Shown here: one piece after another, positions 25,438 to 33,946 of the stretch
Position numbering within the stretch: position 1 is the stretch's first letter
Layout of the letters: each line of letters begins with the position of its first letter
Assembly: GCA_947625125.1 (NCBI GenBank)
Contig: CANQNF010000003.1
Span: forward strand, 85,064-149,063
Direction of reading: 5' to 3'
DNA: 64,000 nt
From: an uncultured Clostridia bacterium
Lineage (GTDB): Bacteria > Bacillota > Clostridia > Oscillospirales > Ruminococcaceae
Translations under genes and position numbers: made by a program
The notes under the pieces: model-generated
Databases searched by the model: none
Told to the model about the DNA's origin: nothing
The model's input: only the letters and a program-made list of their open reading frames with translations

Positions 25438-27672
25438 TTATGCCATAGCCGGGGCGCCATCCTTGGGGTCTTCCTTGGCGTCGATGTTCGCCTCGCGCAT
25501 TTTTGTGGTCTTACGCTGGGCCATGACCAGCTCATAGTAAACGCCCTTGTGCCTCATAAGCTTGTCGTGAGGACCCGTCTCGACAAGTCTTCCCTTGTCA
25601 AGAACTATAAGGCTGTCGGCGTTTGAAAGAGTGGACAGACGGTGAGCTATGGCGATGGTGGTCCTGCCTCGGCAGAGCTCCGCCAGACCCTCCTGTATCT
25701 GCCTCTCGGTCTCGGTGTCAAGGGAAGCCGTGGCCTCGTCAAGAATGATTATCTTCGGGTTGTGCAAAATCGCTCTTGCTATGGCGACTCTCTGGCGCTC
25801 GCCTCCCGAGAGGGTGTGGCCCTTGTTGCCGACTCGAGTGTTGTAGCCGTCCGGCAACTTGGTGATAAACTCGTGGCAGTGGGCTATCTTCGCGGCCTGC
25901 ACGACCTCTTCAAACGTCGCGTCCGGCTTTGCGTAGGTGATATTTTCAAGCACAGTGCCCTCGAAGAGATACGTCTCCTGCAAGACTACGCCGACCTGAG
26001 AACGCAGGCTTTCCTGGGAAATTTTTCTTATATCCACGCCGTCAATCGTGATTTTTCCCTGGGTCACGTCGTAAAGCCTTAAAATCAGGTTTATCATCGT
26101 GGATTTTCCTGCGCCCGAATGTCCGACTATGCCGTACATCTTGCCCTGTTCAAGCTTGATGTTGATGTCCTTTAAAACGGGATTGTAGACCTTGTATCCG
26201 AAGTAGACGTTGTCAAACTCGATATCGCCCTTGATGTCGAGGTCTACGCAGTCTTCGGTGTCGCGCACGTCGGTGTTCTCCTCCAAAATTTCAAAGACCT
26301 TTGAAGCGGAGACCGACACGTCGGCAAGCTGTCTCGGGAGCTGCAAAAGCCATCTGAGAGGCGTGTAGAGCATGCCCACATATGAAGTAAACCTTGAAAG
26401 CTCGCCCAGAGTGAACGAACCGAACGCCGGAAGCTTAGAAAGTATCATCATCGCTCCGAAATAGAGAACGAAGTAGTTTCCTATCGTGAGCAGGAAATCG
26501 CTCGCCGGCCATATCATGTACCAGACGACCTCGGCCTTGGATGAAGCCTTTGCAGCATTATAGGACGCCTTTGTGTACTTTTCTATCTCAAGCTCCTCGG
26601 TTCCGCATGTTTTGACTACTCTTATGCCGTCAAGAGCGTCGTGCAAAAGCTTAGAGTGGGCGTTTGAGAATCGCCAGGAACGGCCGTAGTACATCTGTAT
26701 CGTGTTGTAGGCGCGCTTGATGATAAGCGCTACCACGGGTATCGGAAGTATCGCCATCAGCGAGAGCCGCCAGTCCATCGTGAACATGATTATCGCGACG
26801 ATTATAAGCGAAAATATCCTTACTACGGCGTTTTTGCCGTTATCGGTAAGAAAGCTTTGCAGCTTGTTCGCGTCGTTCGATACGCGGTTGATGAGGTCGC
26901 CGGCCGTCTTTTTCGAGATGGACGACATCGACAGGTCGAGGGTTTTGGAGAAAACGTCCTGTCTTAAGTCCTGACCGAGATTTAACGAGACGTAAAAGCT
27001 CGCTTTCATGTTCGCCCAGTCAAGAAGCGTGTTTATGCCGATGAGGACAAACATCGATAAGCATAAAACCGCAAATCCCGCCCAGTTGGACTGATTTCTC
27101 GGCCATACATAGTCGTCAATCAGTATCTGGTTTATCATCGGCGAGACAACGTTTAAAAGCTCGGCTATAACGGTGCAGAGTATAGCTATCGCAAACGCTC
27201 CCTTATAGGGCTTTAATCTCGCAAAAAGCTTGGAAAACGTCTTGACCTTTGAGGCGCAGTATGGGCACTCGGTAAAGCTGTCAAGAGGCAGTCCGCACTT
27301 GGGGCACTTCGGCTCGTCGATGTCCGACTCCTCGACTAAAACGCCGGTCGTGAGATAGTGGTTTATTATCTTGCAGAGCTCCGCAAATGCGATAAAGCTG
27401 TCCTGAGTGAATGCGCAGAGGCATTTCTGAGAGCGGTCGCCTATCTTTCCGACCATCATCGAACAGCCGATAAGCTGCTCGCAGGCGTACTCCTCAAAAT
27501 CGTCGAACTCGTATCTGTCACGCTCTTCGCCGTCTATATATACTATTATATTCTGTCTTGTGACCGAAAGGGTGCCGTCGACTTTCTTCGCCTTGCCGTA
27601 CAGATTGAACGGCAGCGAGAACAGATACTCCGAAAGCTCGTGACCCTTTGGCGCTTTTAAAAGGAGATTCAA
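25438..27672 (-). CDS. ABC exporter half-transporter with N-terminal zinc-ribbon domain
   Basis: Fused membrane and ATPase half-transporter, 744 residues. An N-terminal domain of about 135 residues precedes a zinc ribbon (CPKCGLPLDSFTECPYC) and is not part of standard exporters. The type I exporter membrane domain follows (about 155-460). The ATPase domain has Walker A GHSGAGKST, signature LSGGERQR, Walker B IIILDEATASLD and H-loop IAHRLSTL, all intact. It is the third gene of an operon with a DUF1854 gene and a second zinc-ribbon exporter, so the two probably form a heterodimer. The substrate is unknown. Confidence 0.9.
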   Translation of the reverse strand: MNLLLKAPKGHELSEYLFSLPFNLYGKAKKVDGTLSVTRQNIIVYIDGEERDRYEFDDFEEYACEQLIGCSMMVGKIGDRSQKCLCAFTQDSFIAFAELCKIINHYLTTGVLVEESDIDEPKCPKCGLPLDSFTECPYCASKVKTFSKLFARLKPYKGAFAIAILCTVIAELLNVVSPMINQILIDDYVWPRNQSNWAGFAVLCLSMFVLIGINTLLDWANMKASFYVSLNLGQDLRQDVFSKTLDLSMSSISKKTAGDLINRVSNDANKLQSFLTDNGKNAVVRIFSLIIVAIIMFTMDWRLSLMAILPIPVVALIIKRAYNTIQMYYGRSWRFSNAHSKLLHDALDGIRVVKTCGTEELEIEKYTKASYNAAKASSKAEVVWYMIWPASDFLLTIGNYFVLYFGAMMILSKLPAFGSFTLGELSRFTSYVGMLYTPLRWLLQLPRQLADVSVSASKVFEILEENTDVRDTEDCVDLDIKGDIEFDNVYFGYKVYNPVLKDINIKLEQGKMYGIVGHSGAGKSTMINLILRLYDVTQGKITIDGVDIRKISQESLRSQVGVVLQETYLFEGTVLENITYAKPDATFEEVVQAAKIAHCHEFITKLPDGYNTRVGNKGHTLSGGERQRVAIARAILHNPKIIILDEATASLDTETERQIQEGLAELCRGRTTIAIAHRLSTLSNADSLIVLDKGRLVETGPHDKLMRHKGVYYELVMAQRKTTKMREANIDAKEDPKDGAPAMA

Positions 27673-27702
27673 TCCTTACACTCCCCTTTCTCATCTGAGA
27701 AA

Positions 27703-28245
27703 TTAAACAAATATTTCCAAAATTGCAAGGCTCTTTTTATCAAGGGTATCGATATCGTTGCAGCAATACTTGTTGCCGTCGACGTCGACCGCGTAGAGAA
27801 GATGCTCGGTAAGCATCCTGAAATTAGAGTACCAGTCCCTTATGCAGATGGTCTTTCGGCCGCTTGTAGTGTCGATATCCACAAATATAAAGCCTCGGTT
27901 GTTGTCCTTGATGGAGTAGATCTTGGTGATCTCCGGCATATAGTACTTGTACTCCAGATACTCGTCGATCATCTTGTACTGCTCCTCGGAAAGCTCTTTC
28001 ATGTCCTTGATAACGCCGAGTTCCACGAATTCGTTCTCCTTGTTGTCGTAGGCCACGCTTATGTAGGTGGTCTTTGAGAAGAACGGCACAAGGCGCGTGA
28101 GACGGACGTTGAAATAGTCCTCGCCGTTGTATTTGAGCGATATGAAGTTTCCGCTGTCTTTATAGAATTCGAGCTTTGAGCAGTCAAGTATCTCAAGACG
28201 GTCTATCTCGAATTTTTCTTCCATCAGTATTTCTTCCTTGTCCAA
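27703..28245 (-). CDS. DUF1854 family protein
   Basis: Protein of 180 residues, beta-rich, without membrane segments. It begins EEKFEIDRLEILDCSKLEFY and contains FNVRLTRLVPFFSKTTYISV and the IRDWYSNFRMLTE block, a pattern I associate with DUF1854. Such proteins occur beside ABC exporters; their role is unknown. The likely start is TTG at 28245, with AAGGAGG eight bases upstream. ATG 28224, seven codons in, is an alternative. It lies between two ABC genes, which suggests it works with the exporter, possibly in substrate recognition or activity control. Confidence 0.8.
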   Translation of the reverse strand: MDKEEILMEEKFEIDRLEILDCSKLEFYKDSGNFISLKYNGEDYFNVRLTRLVPFFSKTTYISVAYDNKENEFVELGVIKDMKELSEEQYKMIDEYLEYKYYMPEITKIYSIKDNNRGFIFVDIDTTSGRKTICIRDWYSNFRMLTEHLLYAVDVDGNKYCCNDIDTLDKKSLAILEIFV

Positions 28246-28288
28246 GAGTATTGCCTCCTTACTTTGAGAGATTTATAGGCGTCGGCGC

Positions 28289-30796
28289 TCAGCCGTCGTC
28301 CTCGATAAACTTGAGCGCGTCGGCCTGTAGGACATAAAGCTCGAAGTATTTGCCCTCAAGCGCCATGAGCTCGTCATGGGTGCCTATCTCCTTGAGCTCA
28401 CCGTTTTCAATTACGCAGAGCATATCGGCGTCTCTTAGGGTGGAGAGGCGGTGAGCGATGGAGATTATCGTCCTGCCCTCTTTAAGGCCGTCGATGGCGA
28501 CCTGAATTTTGCGCTCGGTCTTTGTATCCATGGAAGCCGTTGCCTCGTCAAGTATGAGAATATTCGGGTCCTGGATGATGGCTCTTGCTATTGATATCCT
28601 CTGGCGCTCGCCTCCCGAGAGACTGTGTCCGCCGCGGCCGATTTTCGTGTTATAGCCGTCGGGGAGCTTGGTTATGAATTCGTGAGCGTTAGCCGACTTC
28701 GCAGCCTCGATGACCTCTTCGATAGTAGCGTCCGGCCTTGCATAGCGGATGTTGTCTGCGACGGTGCCCATAAACAAATAGGTCTCCTGGGACACGATGC
28801 CGATATTCTTTCTAAGGTCCTTTATAGGTATCCTCTTTATCGGCACGCCGTCTATTGTAATTTCACCGCCGGTAACGTCGTAAAGCCTCGCGATGAGGTT
28901 GATAATCGTGGACTTTCCGGCGCCGGTCTTTCCGACGATGCCGAACATCTGACCGCCCTCGACTTTAAAGCTGAGGTTGCGGAGAATCGGTCTGCCGGCC
29001 TCGTATTCAAAGCTTACGTTTTTGAATTCGATATCGCCTTTCATGTTCTCGATATGTATCGGGTCGTCGGGCTCGGCGACGGTAGGCTTCGCGTCCAATA
29101 TCTCGAACATTCTCGAAGCGGCGTCTATGCACCTTGCCCAGCGGTCGCCTATCCACATGAAGAAGTCCATCGGTTCGTAAATCATGTCGGTATACCCTAA
29201 GAGGGTCATTATCGTGCCGTACTGGAATTTTCCCTTTATTACAAGGAAGCATCCGAAGCAGAAGAGGCCGGTGGAAATGACCCTGTAGGCGCTCCACATG
29301 ACGGGTTGGGTGGATGTTATCTTATTGTTTATCCTTGTGTTGACCTCGTAGGCAGTCTGGTTTTTCTTCTTGTAGCGGTTGCGCTCCTTGTCCTCCTTGG
29401 CAAACGACTTGACGACTCTTTGGCCGTTCATAACGTCGGAAAGGACCGAGTTTAAGCTTCTCATTGCCACGTCGAGCTTTCTGTAGAGCTTCCTCTGGGA
29501 CTTGTAGAGGTAGTTATCCATCCAGAGGATGAAAGCGATGACGATAATAATGGCGATGGAGATCATCGGGCTGAGGTGGAACATTATTGCTGCAACGCCG
29601 ACGAGCTTGATTATATTCGCAACGCCGTATGGAACGATGTCAACGAAGAAGTTGTAGACGTTCTGGCTGTCGCGGTCTACTCTTGACATCAACGAACCGG
29701 TCTGCTTTGAGGTGAAGAATGCCAAAGAGAGGTTCGACATCGTCGAGTAGATTTTGGTGCGGAGGCGGTGAGTGACCATCGGGACGACCTTGGCCGTGAT
29801 GACGCCGGAGACGACTCCCGCAAGACGGCTCAATAGGTTTACAATGACCATCAGGAATATGACCAAAAGCACCTGGCCGTAATACTTTCCTCCCTCGGCG
29901 ATGACGTCGTCGTAGAGCATTTTTGTGCCGAACCACGGCGAAATGACCGCAAACAGGTTCGAGAGGAAAATCGTCAGGAATATGAGTCCGATCTCGACCT
30001 TGAAGTCCTTGAACATTCCGACGAGCCTGTCAAAAATCGAGCGCTTGTCGATACACCTCGGGCAGACCGAGCGGTTGGGGTCGGGGTAGGGCTGGTGGCA
30101 GATTGGGCAGTTCAGCTCGACCGCGTCAAGCAAGCTGTCGTCGTTTTCGATTCCGCGGTGGATATTATTGAGTCTCTCGCAGAATTTCTCAAACTTGTCG
30201 GCATAGCCTAAAGAAAGTCTTGCGACGACGATATTGGGGCGGTTCTTGTCATAGCTTGAACCGAAACCGCCGTGGAAGTGTCCGCCGTGACCGGGAACAT
30301 GGTATATCCCGTCGGGCGAGGGAGAAGGATTGAAGTCTCCGCCTCCGTGATTTGCATGCGCATAGAGGCCGCCCTCCATCGGAGGGATGGATACCCTCGG
30401 CGGAGGATAGCTCTTAGGCGTGTTCTTCGGTATCTTGTCGGGGTCGGGGAAGACCTCGACCTCTCCCTCGTTGAGCATGCCGAGAACGAGCCTTGCGGTA
30501 TTCTGGTTGCGGTCAACATACGCAGTTTTGATATCGCTGATCTTGTATTCCGAGAAATCCTCAACATTATATTTAAGTATCTCGGGAATGGAAAAGCCTT
30601 TTTTCTTGGTCTCGACGTATTCCTCGTAGCCCGAGATTATGTAAAGGGTCTCGGTGTTTATCACACAGTATACGTCGTAGTATCGGCCCTCGCCGTCAAG
30701 GTCTGCCTTAACGCAGTATAAAAGGCTTTCTACGTCGACTCCGCGCTCGGCCAGGCGTTCAGATACTACGCCGGGAAGCGCGTCAAAATATTTCAT
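28289..30796 (-). CDS. ABC exporter half-transporter with long N-terminal zinc-ribbon region
   Basis: Protein of 835 residues. About 240 N-terminal residues precede the membrane domain. These include a Gly/His/Pro-rich stretch (ISYL-poor, GHGGHFHGGFGSS) and a zinc ribbon (CPICHQPYPDPNRSVCPRC). The exporter membrane domain (about 260-560) and an intact ATPase domain follow (GKTGAGKST, LSGGERQR, ILILDEATASMD, IAHRLSTL). Unlike many heterodimeric exporters, both partners keep the catalytic Glu. Its ATG overlaps the end of a 63-codon ORF (ATGA), and AAAGGAG precedes it. A promoter, leader ORF and terminator-like hairpin lie upstream. Confidence 0.9.
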   Translation of the reverse strand: MKYFDALPGVVSERLAERGVDVESLLYCVKADLDGEGRYYDVYCVINTETLYIISGYEEYVETKKKGFSIPEILKYNVEDFSEYKISDIKTAYVDRNQNTARLVLGMLNEGEVEVFPDPDKIPKNTPKSYPPPRVSIPPMEGGLYAHANHGGGDFNPSPSPDGIYHVPGHGGHFHGGFGSSYDKNRPNIVVARLSLGYADKFEKFCERLNNIHRGIENDDSLLDAVELNCPICHQPYPDPNRSVCPRCIDKRSIFDRLVGMFKDFKVEIGLIFLTIFLSNLFAVISPWFGTKMLYDDVIAEGGKYYGQVLLVIFLMVIVNLLSRLAGVVSGVITAKVVPMVTHRLRTKIYSTMSNLSLAFFTSKQTGSLMSRVDRDSQNVYNFFVDIVPYGVANIIKLVGVAAIMFHLSPMISIAIIIVIAFILWMDNYLYKSQRKLYRKLDVAMRSLNSVLSDVMNGQRVVKSFAKEDKERNRYKKKNQTAYEVNTRINNKITSTQPVMWSAYRVISTGLFCFGCFLVIKGKFQYGTIMTLLGYTDMIYEPMDFFMWIGDRWARCIDAASRMFEILDAKPTVAEPDDPIHIENMKGDIEFKNVSFEYEAGRPILRNLSFKVEGGQMFGIVGKTGAGKSTIINLIARLYDVTGGEITIDGVPIKRIPIKDLRKNIGIVSQETYLFMGTVADNIRYARPDATIEEVIEAAKSANAHEFITKLPDGYNTKIGRGGHSLSGGERQRISIARAIIQDPNILILDEATASMDTKTERKIQVAIDGLKEGRTIISIAHRLSTLRDADMLCVIENGELKEIGTHDELMALEGKYFELYVLQADALKFIEDDG

Positions 30797-30984
30797 TCAA
30801 GCATCTCCTTTCGGATTAGTTTCAGTGTCAGAAGATGTGCCGGTTTAATTATCACCTCGTAAAATCTCGTTTTGGCGGCATATGGCAAAGCGTCTCGGGG
30901 CACAGGTACCGAGCACGCTGCCGGAAAAAATTGCCTGCCAAAATAAAAACGTCCATGAAAGCACCTCGTCGAGCTGCTAATCAT
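30793..30984 (-). other. Possible coupled 63-codon ORF between leader peptide and ABC gene
   Basis: An open frame starts at an ATG overlapping the stop of the 34-codon leader (ATGA). It ends with a TGA overlapping the start of the exporter gene (ATGA). It has no ribosome binding site of its own, runs through the terminator hairpin, and gives an Arg/Phe/Pro-rich peptide without recognised features. Both overlaps could be chance, but they would allow translational coupling along a read-through transcript. Confidence 0.25.
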
Positions 30985-30989
30985 GGACG
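30940..30989 (-). terminator. Terminator/attenuator hairpin overlapping the leader ORF stop
   Basis: On the minus strand CGTCCATGA (30981-30989) pairs perfectly with TCATGGACG (30950-30958). A second stem is stacked inside (AGCAGCTCG / CGAGGTGCT). TTTTTATTTT follows directly. The stop codon of the 34-codon leader (30981-30983) lies in the 5' arm, the layout of ribosome-controlled attenuators. About 150 bases remain before the exporter gene. They contain more pairing (AGCGTGCTCGG / CCGAGACGCT, and TTTTGGC / GCCAAAA). Confidence 0.75.
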
Positions 30990-31085
30990 GACCTTTGCAT
31001 TTTCGTAGGAAAGAAGCCAGAATTCAGAGCTTAGACACATTCGTATGAAATTTTTGGGTTTCAAACCGTATTCGCGGATCTTCAT
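30981..31085 (-). CDS. 34-residue leader peptide ORF upstream of the DUF1854 exporter operon
   Basis: A short ORF, too small for most gene callers, encodes a 34-residue basic peptide starting MKIREYGLKPKNFIRM and ending YENAKVRP. It has an AAAGGAG site, a perfect promoter 46 bases upstream, and its stop lies inside a terminator hairpin. It resembles the leader ORFs that control drug-exporter operons in Firmicutes (BmrB upstream of bmrCD is the known case). It could instead be an independent small protein with its own terminator. Confidence 0.6.
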   Translation of the reverse strand: MKIREYGLKPKNFIRMCLSSEFWLLSYENAKVRP

Positions 31086-31130
31086 TTTGTGTGCTCCTTT
31101 CTTTAAGATATGATTTTTTAAATCTTTGAC

Positions 31131-31159
31131 ATTATAAGCCCATTCTGCTTTTTTGTCAA
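31131..31159 (-). promoter_or_regulatory. Promoter of leader ORF / DUF1854 exporter operon
   Basis: On the minus strand, TTGACA (31154-31159) and TATAAT (31131-31136) are perfect consensus boxes with 17-bp spacing. Confidence 0.88.
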
Positions 31160-31260
31160 GGGCTTTTTGGAAAAAAGTTAATATATTTTTGACACAATTT
31201 CGCGCAAGATATTGTGCAAAGTGCATGGGAGACGGCGGCATATGCTGTGGGGGAGCCATC

Positions 31261-31369
31261 ACTCCTGCGGCTATGCGGAGCCCCGGCCGGCCAAAGGCCG
31301 GCCCGAGCCGCCGAATGGCGGCTCGTGGGTCTCCCGCGTAAGCGGGAGACCCGGGGCTCCGCACGCAGG
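31261..31369. repeat. Multibranched GC-rich palindrome
   Basis: An outer perfect 12-bp stem (GCGGAGCCCCGG at 31275-31286 with CCGGGGCTCCGC at 31351-31362) encloses three hairpins: GCCGGCC/GGCCGGC, GAGCCGCC/GGCGGCTC, and an 11-bp stem GGGTCTCCCGC/GCGGGAGACCC. A further weaker CTCCTGC/GCAGG pairing lies outside. It sits between two divergent promoters (31131 and 31420), and no plausible gene is present. Confidence 0.8.
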
Positions 31370-31419
31370 CAGGAGGGAGGGCGCGGGCGATTGTCGGCAG
31401 AATTTCAACGCTTCATCTG

Positions 31420-31448
31420 TTGACTTTAGCGGAGTTTGGTGCTATACT
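31420..31448 (+). promoter_or_regulatory. Promoter of the lrp-aminotransferase-ispE operon
   Basis: TTGACT (31420-31425) and TATACT (31443-31448) are spaced by 17 bp with an extended -10. Confidence 0.82.
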
Positions 31449-31482
31449 AAATAGAAAATTCACCGTAAAAGGAGCCTTGAAA

Positions 31483-31956
31483 ATGGACAAGCTGATAAAG
31501 CTGTTAAGAACCAACGCGAGAATCTCCGACAGCGAACTCGCCGTAATGCTCAATACCACCGAGGAGGATATCCGTAACCGCATAAAAAGCCTTGAGGACA
31601 AGGGTATCATCAAGGGATACAGCACTGTTTTTGACGAGGACTTCGTCTCAAAGGACTATGTTAGAGCAATCATCGAGCTCAAGGTCACGCCGAAGGCTCA
31701 GGTCGGCTACGACGAAATCGCGAGGGAAATCGCCCAGTACAGCGAGGTCGAAAGCGTCTATCTCGTTTCTGGAGGATACGACCTTTCCGTCATGCTGCGC
31801 TGCCACAGCTTAAAAGAGGTCTCCGACTATGTCGCACAGAGACTCGCCACAATCGACGGCGTGGTCTCCACCACTACGCACTTCTTCCTGCAAAAATATA
31901 AGGAGAGCGGCATCATGCTCATCGACGAGGAAGCCGACGAAAGGGTTCTGCAATAA
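31483..31956 (+). CDS. Lrp/AsnC family transcriptional regulator
   Basis: Protein of 157 residues with an N-terminal winged helix (LIKLLRTNARISDSELAVML, IKSLEDKGIIKGYSTVFDE) and a C-terminal ligand-binding RAM domain. Members sense amino acids. The ATG at 31483 is chosen because AAAGGAG lies ten bases before it; a longer frame begins inside the promoter. Its stop overlaps the aminotransferase start (TAATG), so the regulator probably controls or senses substrates of that enzyme. Confidence 0.93.
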   Translation: MDKLIKLLRTNARISDSELAVMLNTTEEDIRNRIKSLEDKGIIKGYSTVFDEDFVSKDYVRAIIELKVTPKAQVGYDEIAREIAQYSEVESVYLVSGGYDLSVMLRCHSLKEVSDYVAQRLATIDGVVSTTTHFFLQKYKESGIMLIDEEADERVLQ

Positions 31957-33125
31957 TGGATTATTCTAAGATCATCAGCAAAAAGGCCGAAGCGCTCAAG
32001 CCGTCCGGCATAAGAAAATATTTTGACATCGCGGCGAGCATGGATAACGTCGTGTCGCTCGGAGTCGGCGAGCCTGACTTCAGGACACCCTGGGTAGTCA
32101 GGCGCGAGGCTATAAAGACCCTTGAGCGCGGCAAGACCGTCTACACCGCGAACGCCGGACTTATCAAACTTCGCGAGGAGATCTCACGCTACACTGCCGA
32201 AAAAACCGGCGTGACATACGACCCTGCGGCCGAGATTATCGTCACGGTCGGAGGCTCTGAAGCGATAGACCTCACGGTGCGCTCGATAGTCGAGCCCGGC
32301 GACGAGGTAATTATCATCGAGCCGAGCTTTGTCTGCTATAAACCTATAGTCGAGCTTACCGGCGGCGTTCCCGTTATAATCGAGACCCGTGTTGAGGACA
32401 GCTTTAAGCTTAAGGCCGAGGCTCTGAAAGAAAAAATAACCCCTAAGACCAAGCTTCTTATCCTGCCGTACCCGAATAATCCCACCGGCGCAGTCATGAC
32501 CAAAGAGAACCTCGAGCCGATAGCCGAGGTCTTAAAGGGCACCGACGTCATGGTGCTGACGGACGAGATATACGCTGAGCTCACCTACGACCATGTCCAT
32601 ACCTCTATAATATCTCTTCCGGGTATGGCCGAGAGATGCATATATGTCAACGGCTTTTCCAAGGCGTTTGCTATGACCGGATGGCGGCTCGGGTATATGT
32701 GCGGGCCGAGGGAGATACTTAAACAGGCTCTTAAAATCCACCAGTTCGGCATTATGTCCTCGCCTACGGTCTCGCAGTACGCTGCCATAGAAGCTCTGAG
32801 AAGCTGCTCCGAAGATGTCGAGAACATGCGGGACGAGTACGATATGAGAAGAAGATACCTCGTCGACGCTTTCAATAAGCTCGGACTCCCCTGCTTCATG
32901 CCCCAGGGAGCGTTCTATGTCTTCCCGTCGATAAAGCCCACCGGACTTACAAGCGACGAATTCTGCGAGAAGCTTTTGTATTCAAAGAGGGTCGCCGTAG
33001 TCCCCGGAAACGCTTTCGGAGAGTGCGGTGAGGGATACCTGCGTATTTCATACGCATATTCAAGACGGCATCTTGAGATCGCCATTGAAAAGATAGCGGA
33101 ATTTTTAGAGGAACTGAAAAAATGA
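31956..33125 (+). CDS. PLP-dependent class I/II aminotransferase
   Basis: Fold-type I aminotransferase, 389 residues. The PLP lysine is in YVNGFSKAFAMTGWRLG, the substrate carboxylate arginine in EGYLRISYA, and the GSEAIDLTVR and PYPNNPTGAV blocks are typical. It belongs to the aspartate/aromatic (PatA/AspC-like) group; exact specificity cannot be read. It is coupled to the Lrp regulator upstream and overlaps ispE by four bases. Confidence 0.92.
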   Translation: MDYSKIISKKAEALKPSGIRKYFDIAASMDNVVSLGVGEPDFRTPWVVRREAIKTLERGKTVYTANAGLIKLREEISRYTAEKTGVTYDPAAEIIVTVGGSEAIDLTVRSIVEPGDEVIIIEPSFVCYKPIVELTGGVPVIIETRVEDSFKLKAEALKEKITPKTKLLILPYPNNPTGAVMTKENLEPIAEVLKGTDVMVLTDEIYAELTYDHVHTSIISLPGMAERCIYVNGFSKAFAMTGWRLGYMCGPREILKQALKIHQFGIMSSPTVSQYAAIEALRSCSEDVENMRDEYDMRRRYLVDAFNKLGLPCFMPQGAFYVFPSIKPTGLTSDEFCEKLLYSKRVAVVPGNAFGECGEGYLRISYAYSRRHLEIAIEKIAEFLEELKK

Positions 33126-33946
33126 TCTTCAAAACTTATGCCAAGATAAACCTGACTCTTGATATCCTGTCAAAACGCCCCGACGGCTATCATGAACTGA
33201 AAACCGTTATGCAGTCGATCTCTCTTTTTGATGAACTTGATATCGAGCCGGCAAATAAAATAATAATAAGCTGCTCCGGAAAAAATATCCCGACAGGCCC
33301 GAAAAACACCTGTTATAAAGCCGCCGAAAAGTTTTTTGAGTATACGAAAATTCGTGGCGGAGTAAAAATCCATATCGACAAAAAAATCCCATCCGAGGCA
33401 GGTCTCGGGGGAGGGTCGGCGGACGCTGCCGCGACAATAAAAGCTTTAAACGTTATGTACGGCGGAGTGTTATCTGTTCACGAGATGTTAATGATAGCCG
33501 GGCAGGTCGGCGCTGACGTTCCTTTTGGCATAATTGGCGGGACGGCGCTCTGCCAAGGGATAGGCGAGAAGATCGAGACGCTTGAGGGGCTGCCGAAAAA
33601 ATACATAGTTTTAGTCAAACCCGACGCGGGGGTATCGACGGCTGAGGCTTATTCAGACTTTGACAGAATGGCTATAAAATCCCAAAGAGGGACCGAAAAA
33701 TTCTTAGAAGCGCTTAAATCCCGGGAGGACCCGTATAAATTCCTCTCAAACGACTTTGAACAGGTCGTCAAGGGCGATTGGCTCATAGATATCAAGAAAA
33801 AATTGCTCGGGCTCGGCGCCGAGGCGGCTTTGATGAGTGGGAGCGGGAGCACGGTTTACGGTGTTTTTGATGATGAAGCTGCGGCAAAAAACGCCGGCGA
33901 AAAAATCGGCTGCTATCCGTATGTATGCATATGCAGGACTATCTGA
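33122..33946 (+). CDS. ispE: 4-diphosphocytidyl-2-C-methyl-D-erythritol kinase
   Basis: GHMP kinase of the MEP isoprenoid pathway, 274 residues. It has the substrate motif YAKINLTLDILSKRPDGYHE, the GHMP ATP loop IPSEAGLGGGSADAAATI, and the C-terminal MSGSGSTVYGVFD. It lies apart from dxr and ispG, in an operon with an aminotransferase, and overlaps both neighbours (4 bases upstream, 22 downstream). Confidence 0.95.
   Translation: MIFKTYAKINLTLDILSKRPDGYHELKTVMQSISLFDELDIEPANKIIISCSGKNIPTGPKNTCYKAAEKFFEYTKIRGGVKIHIDKKIPSEAGLGGGSADAAATIKALNVMYGGVLSVHEMLMIAGQVGADVPFGIIGGTALCQGIGEKIETLEGLPKKYIVLVKPDAGVSTAEAYSDFDRMAIKSQRGTEKFLEALKSREDPYKFLSNDFEQVVKGDWLIDIKKKLLGLGAEAALMSGSGSTVYGVFDDEAAAKNAGEKIGCYPYVCICRTI

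Noticed and set aside
30797..30940. Known riboswitch in front of the exporter gene
   Set aside because: There is pairing potential, but I could match no conserved core of a known class, so only the attenuator is reported.
31212..31454. Overlapping plus-strand frames through the cloverleaf palindrome
   Set aside because: They translate the hairpin arms (Gly/Arg/Pro-rich), have no ribosome binding site, and overlap the promoter of the Lrp gene.
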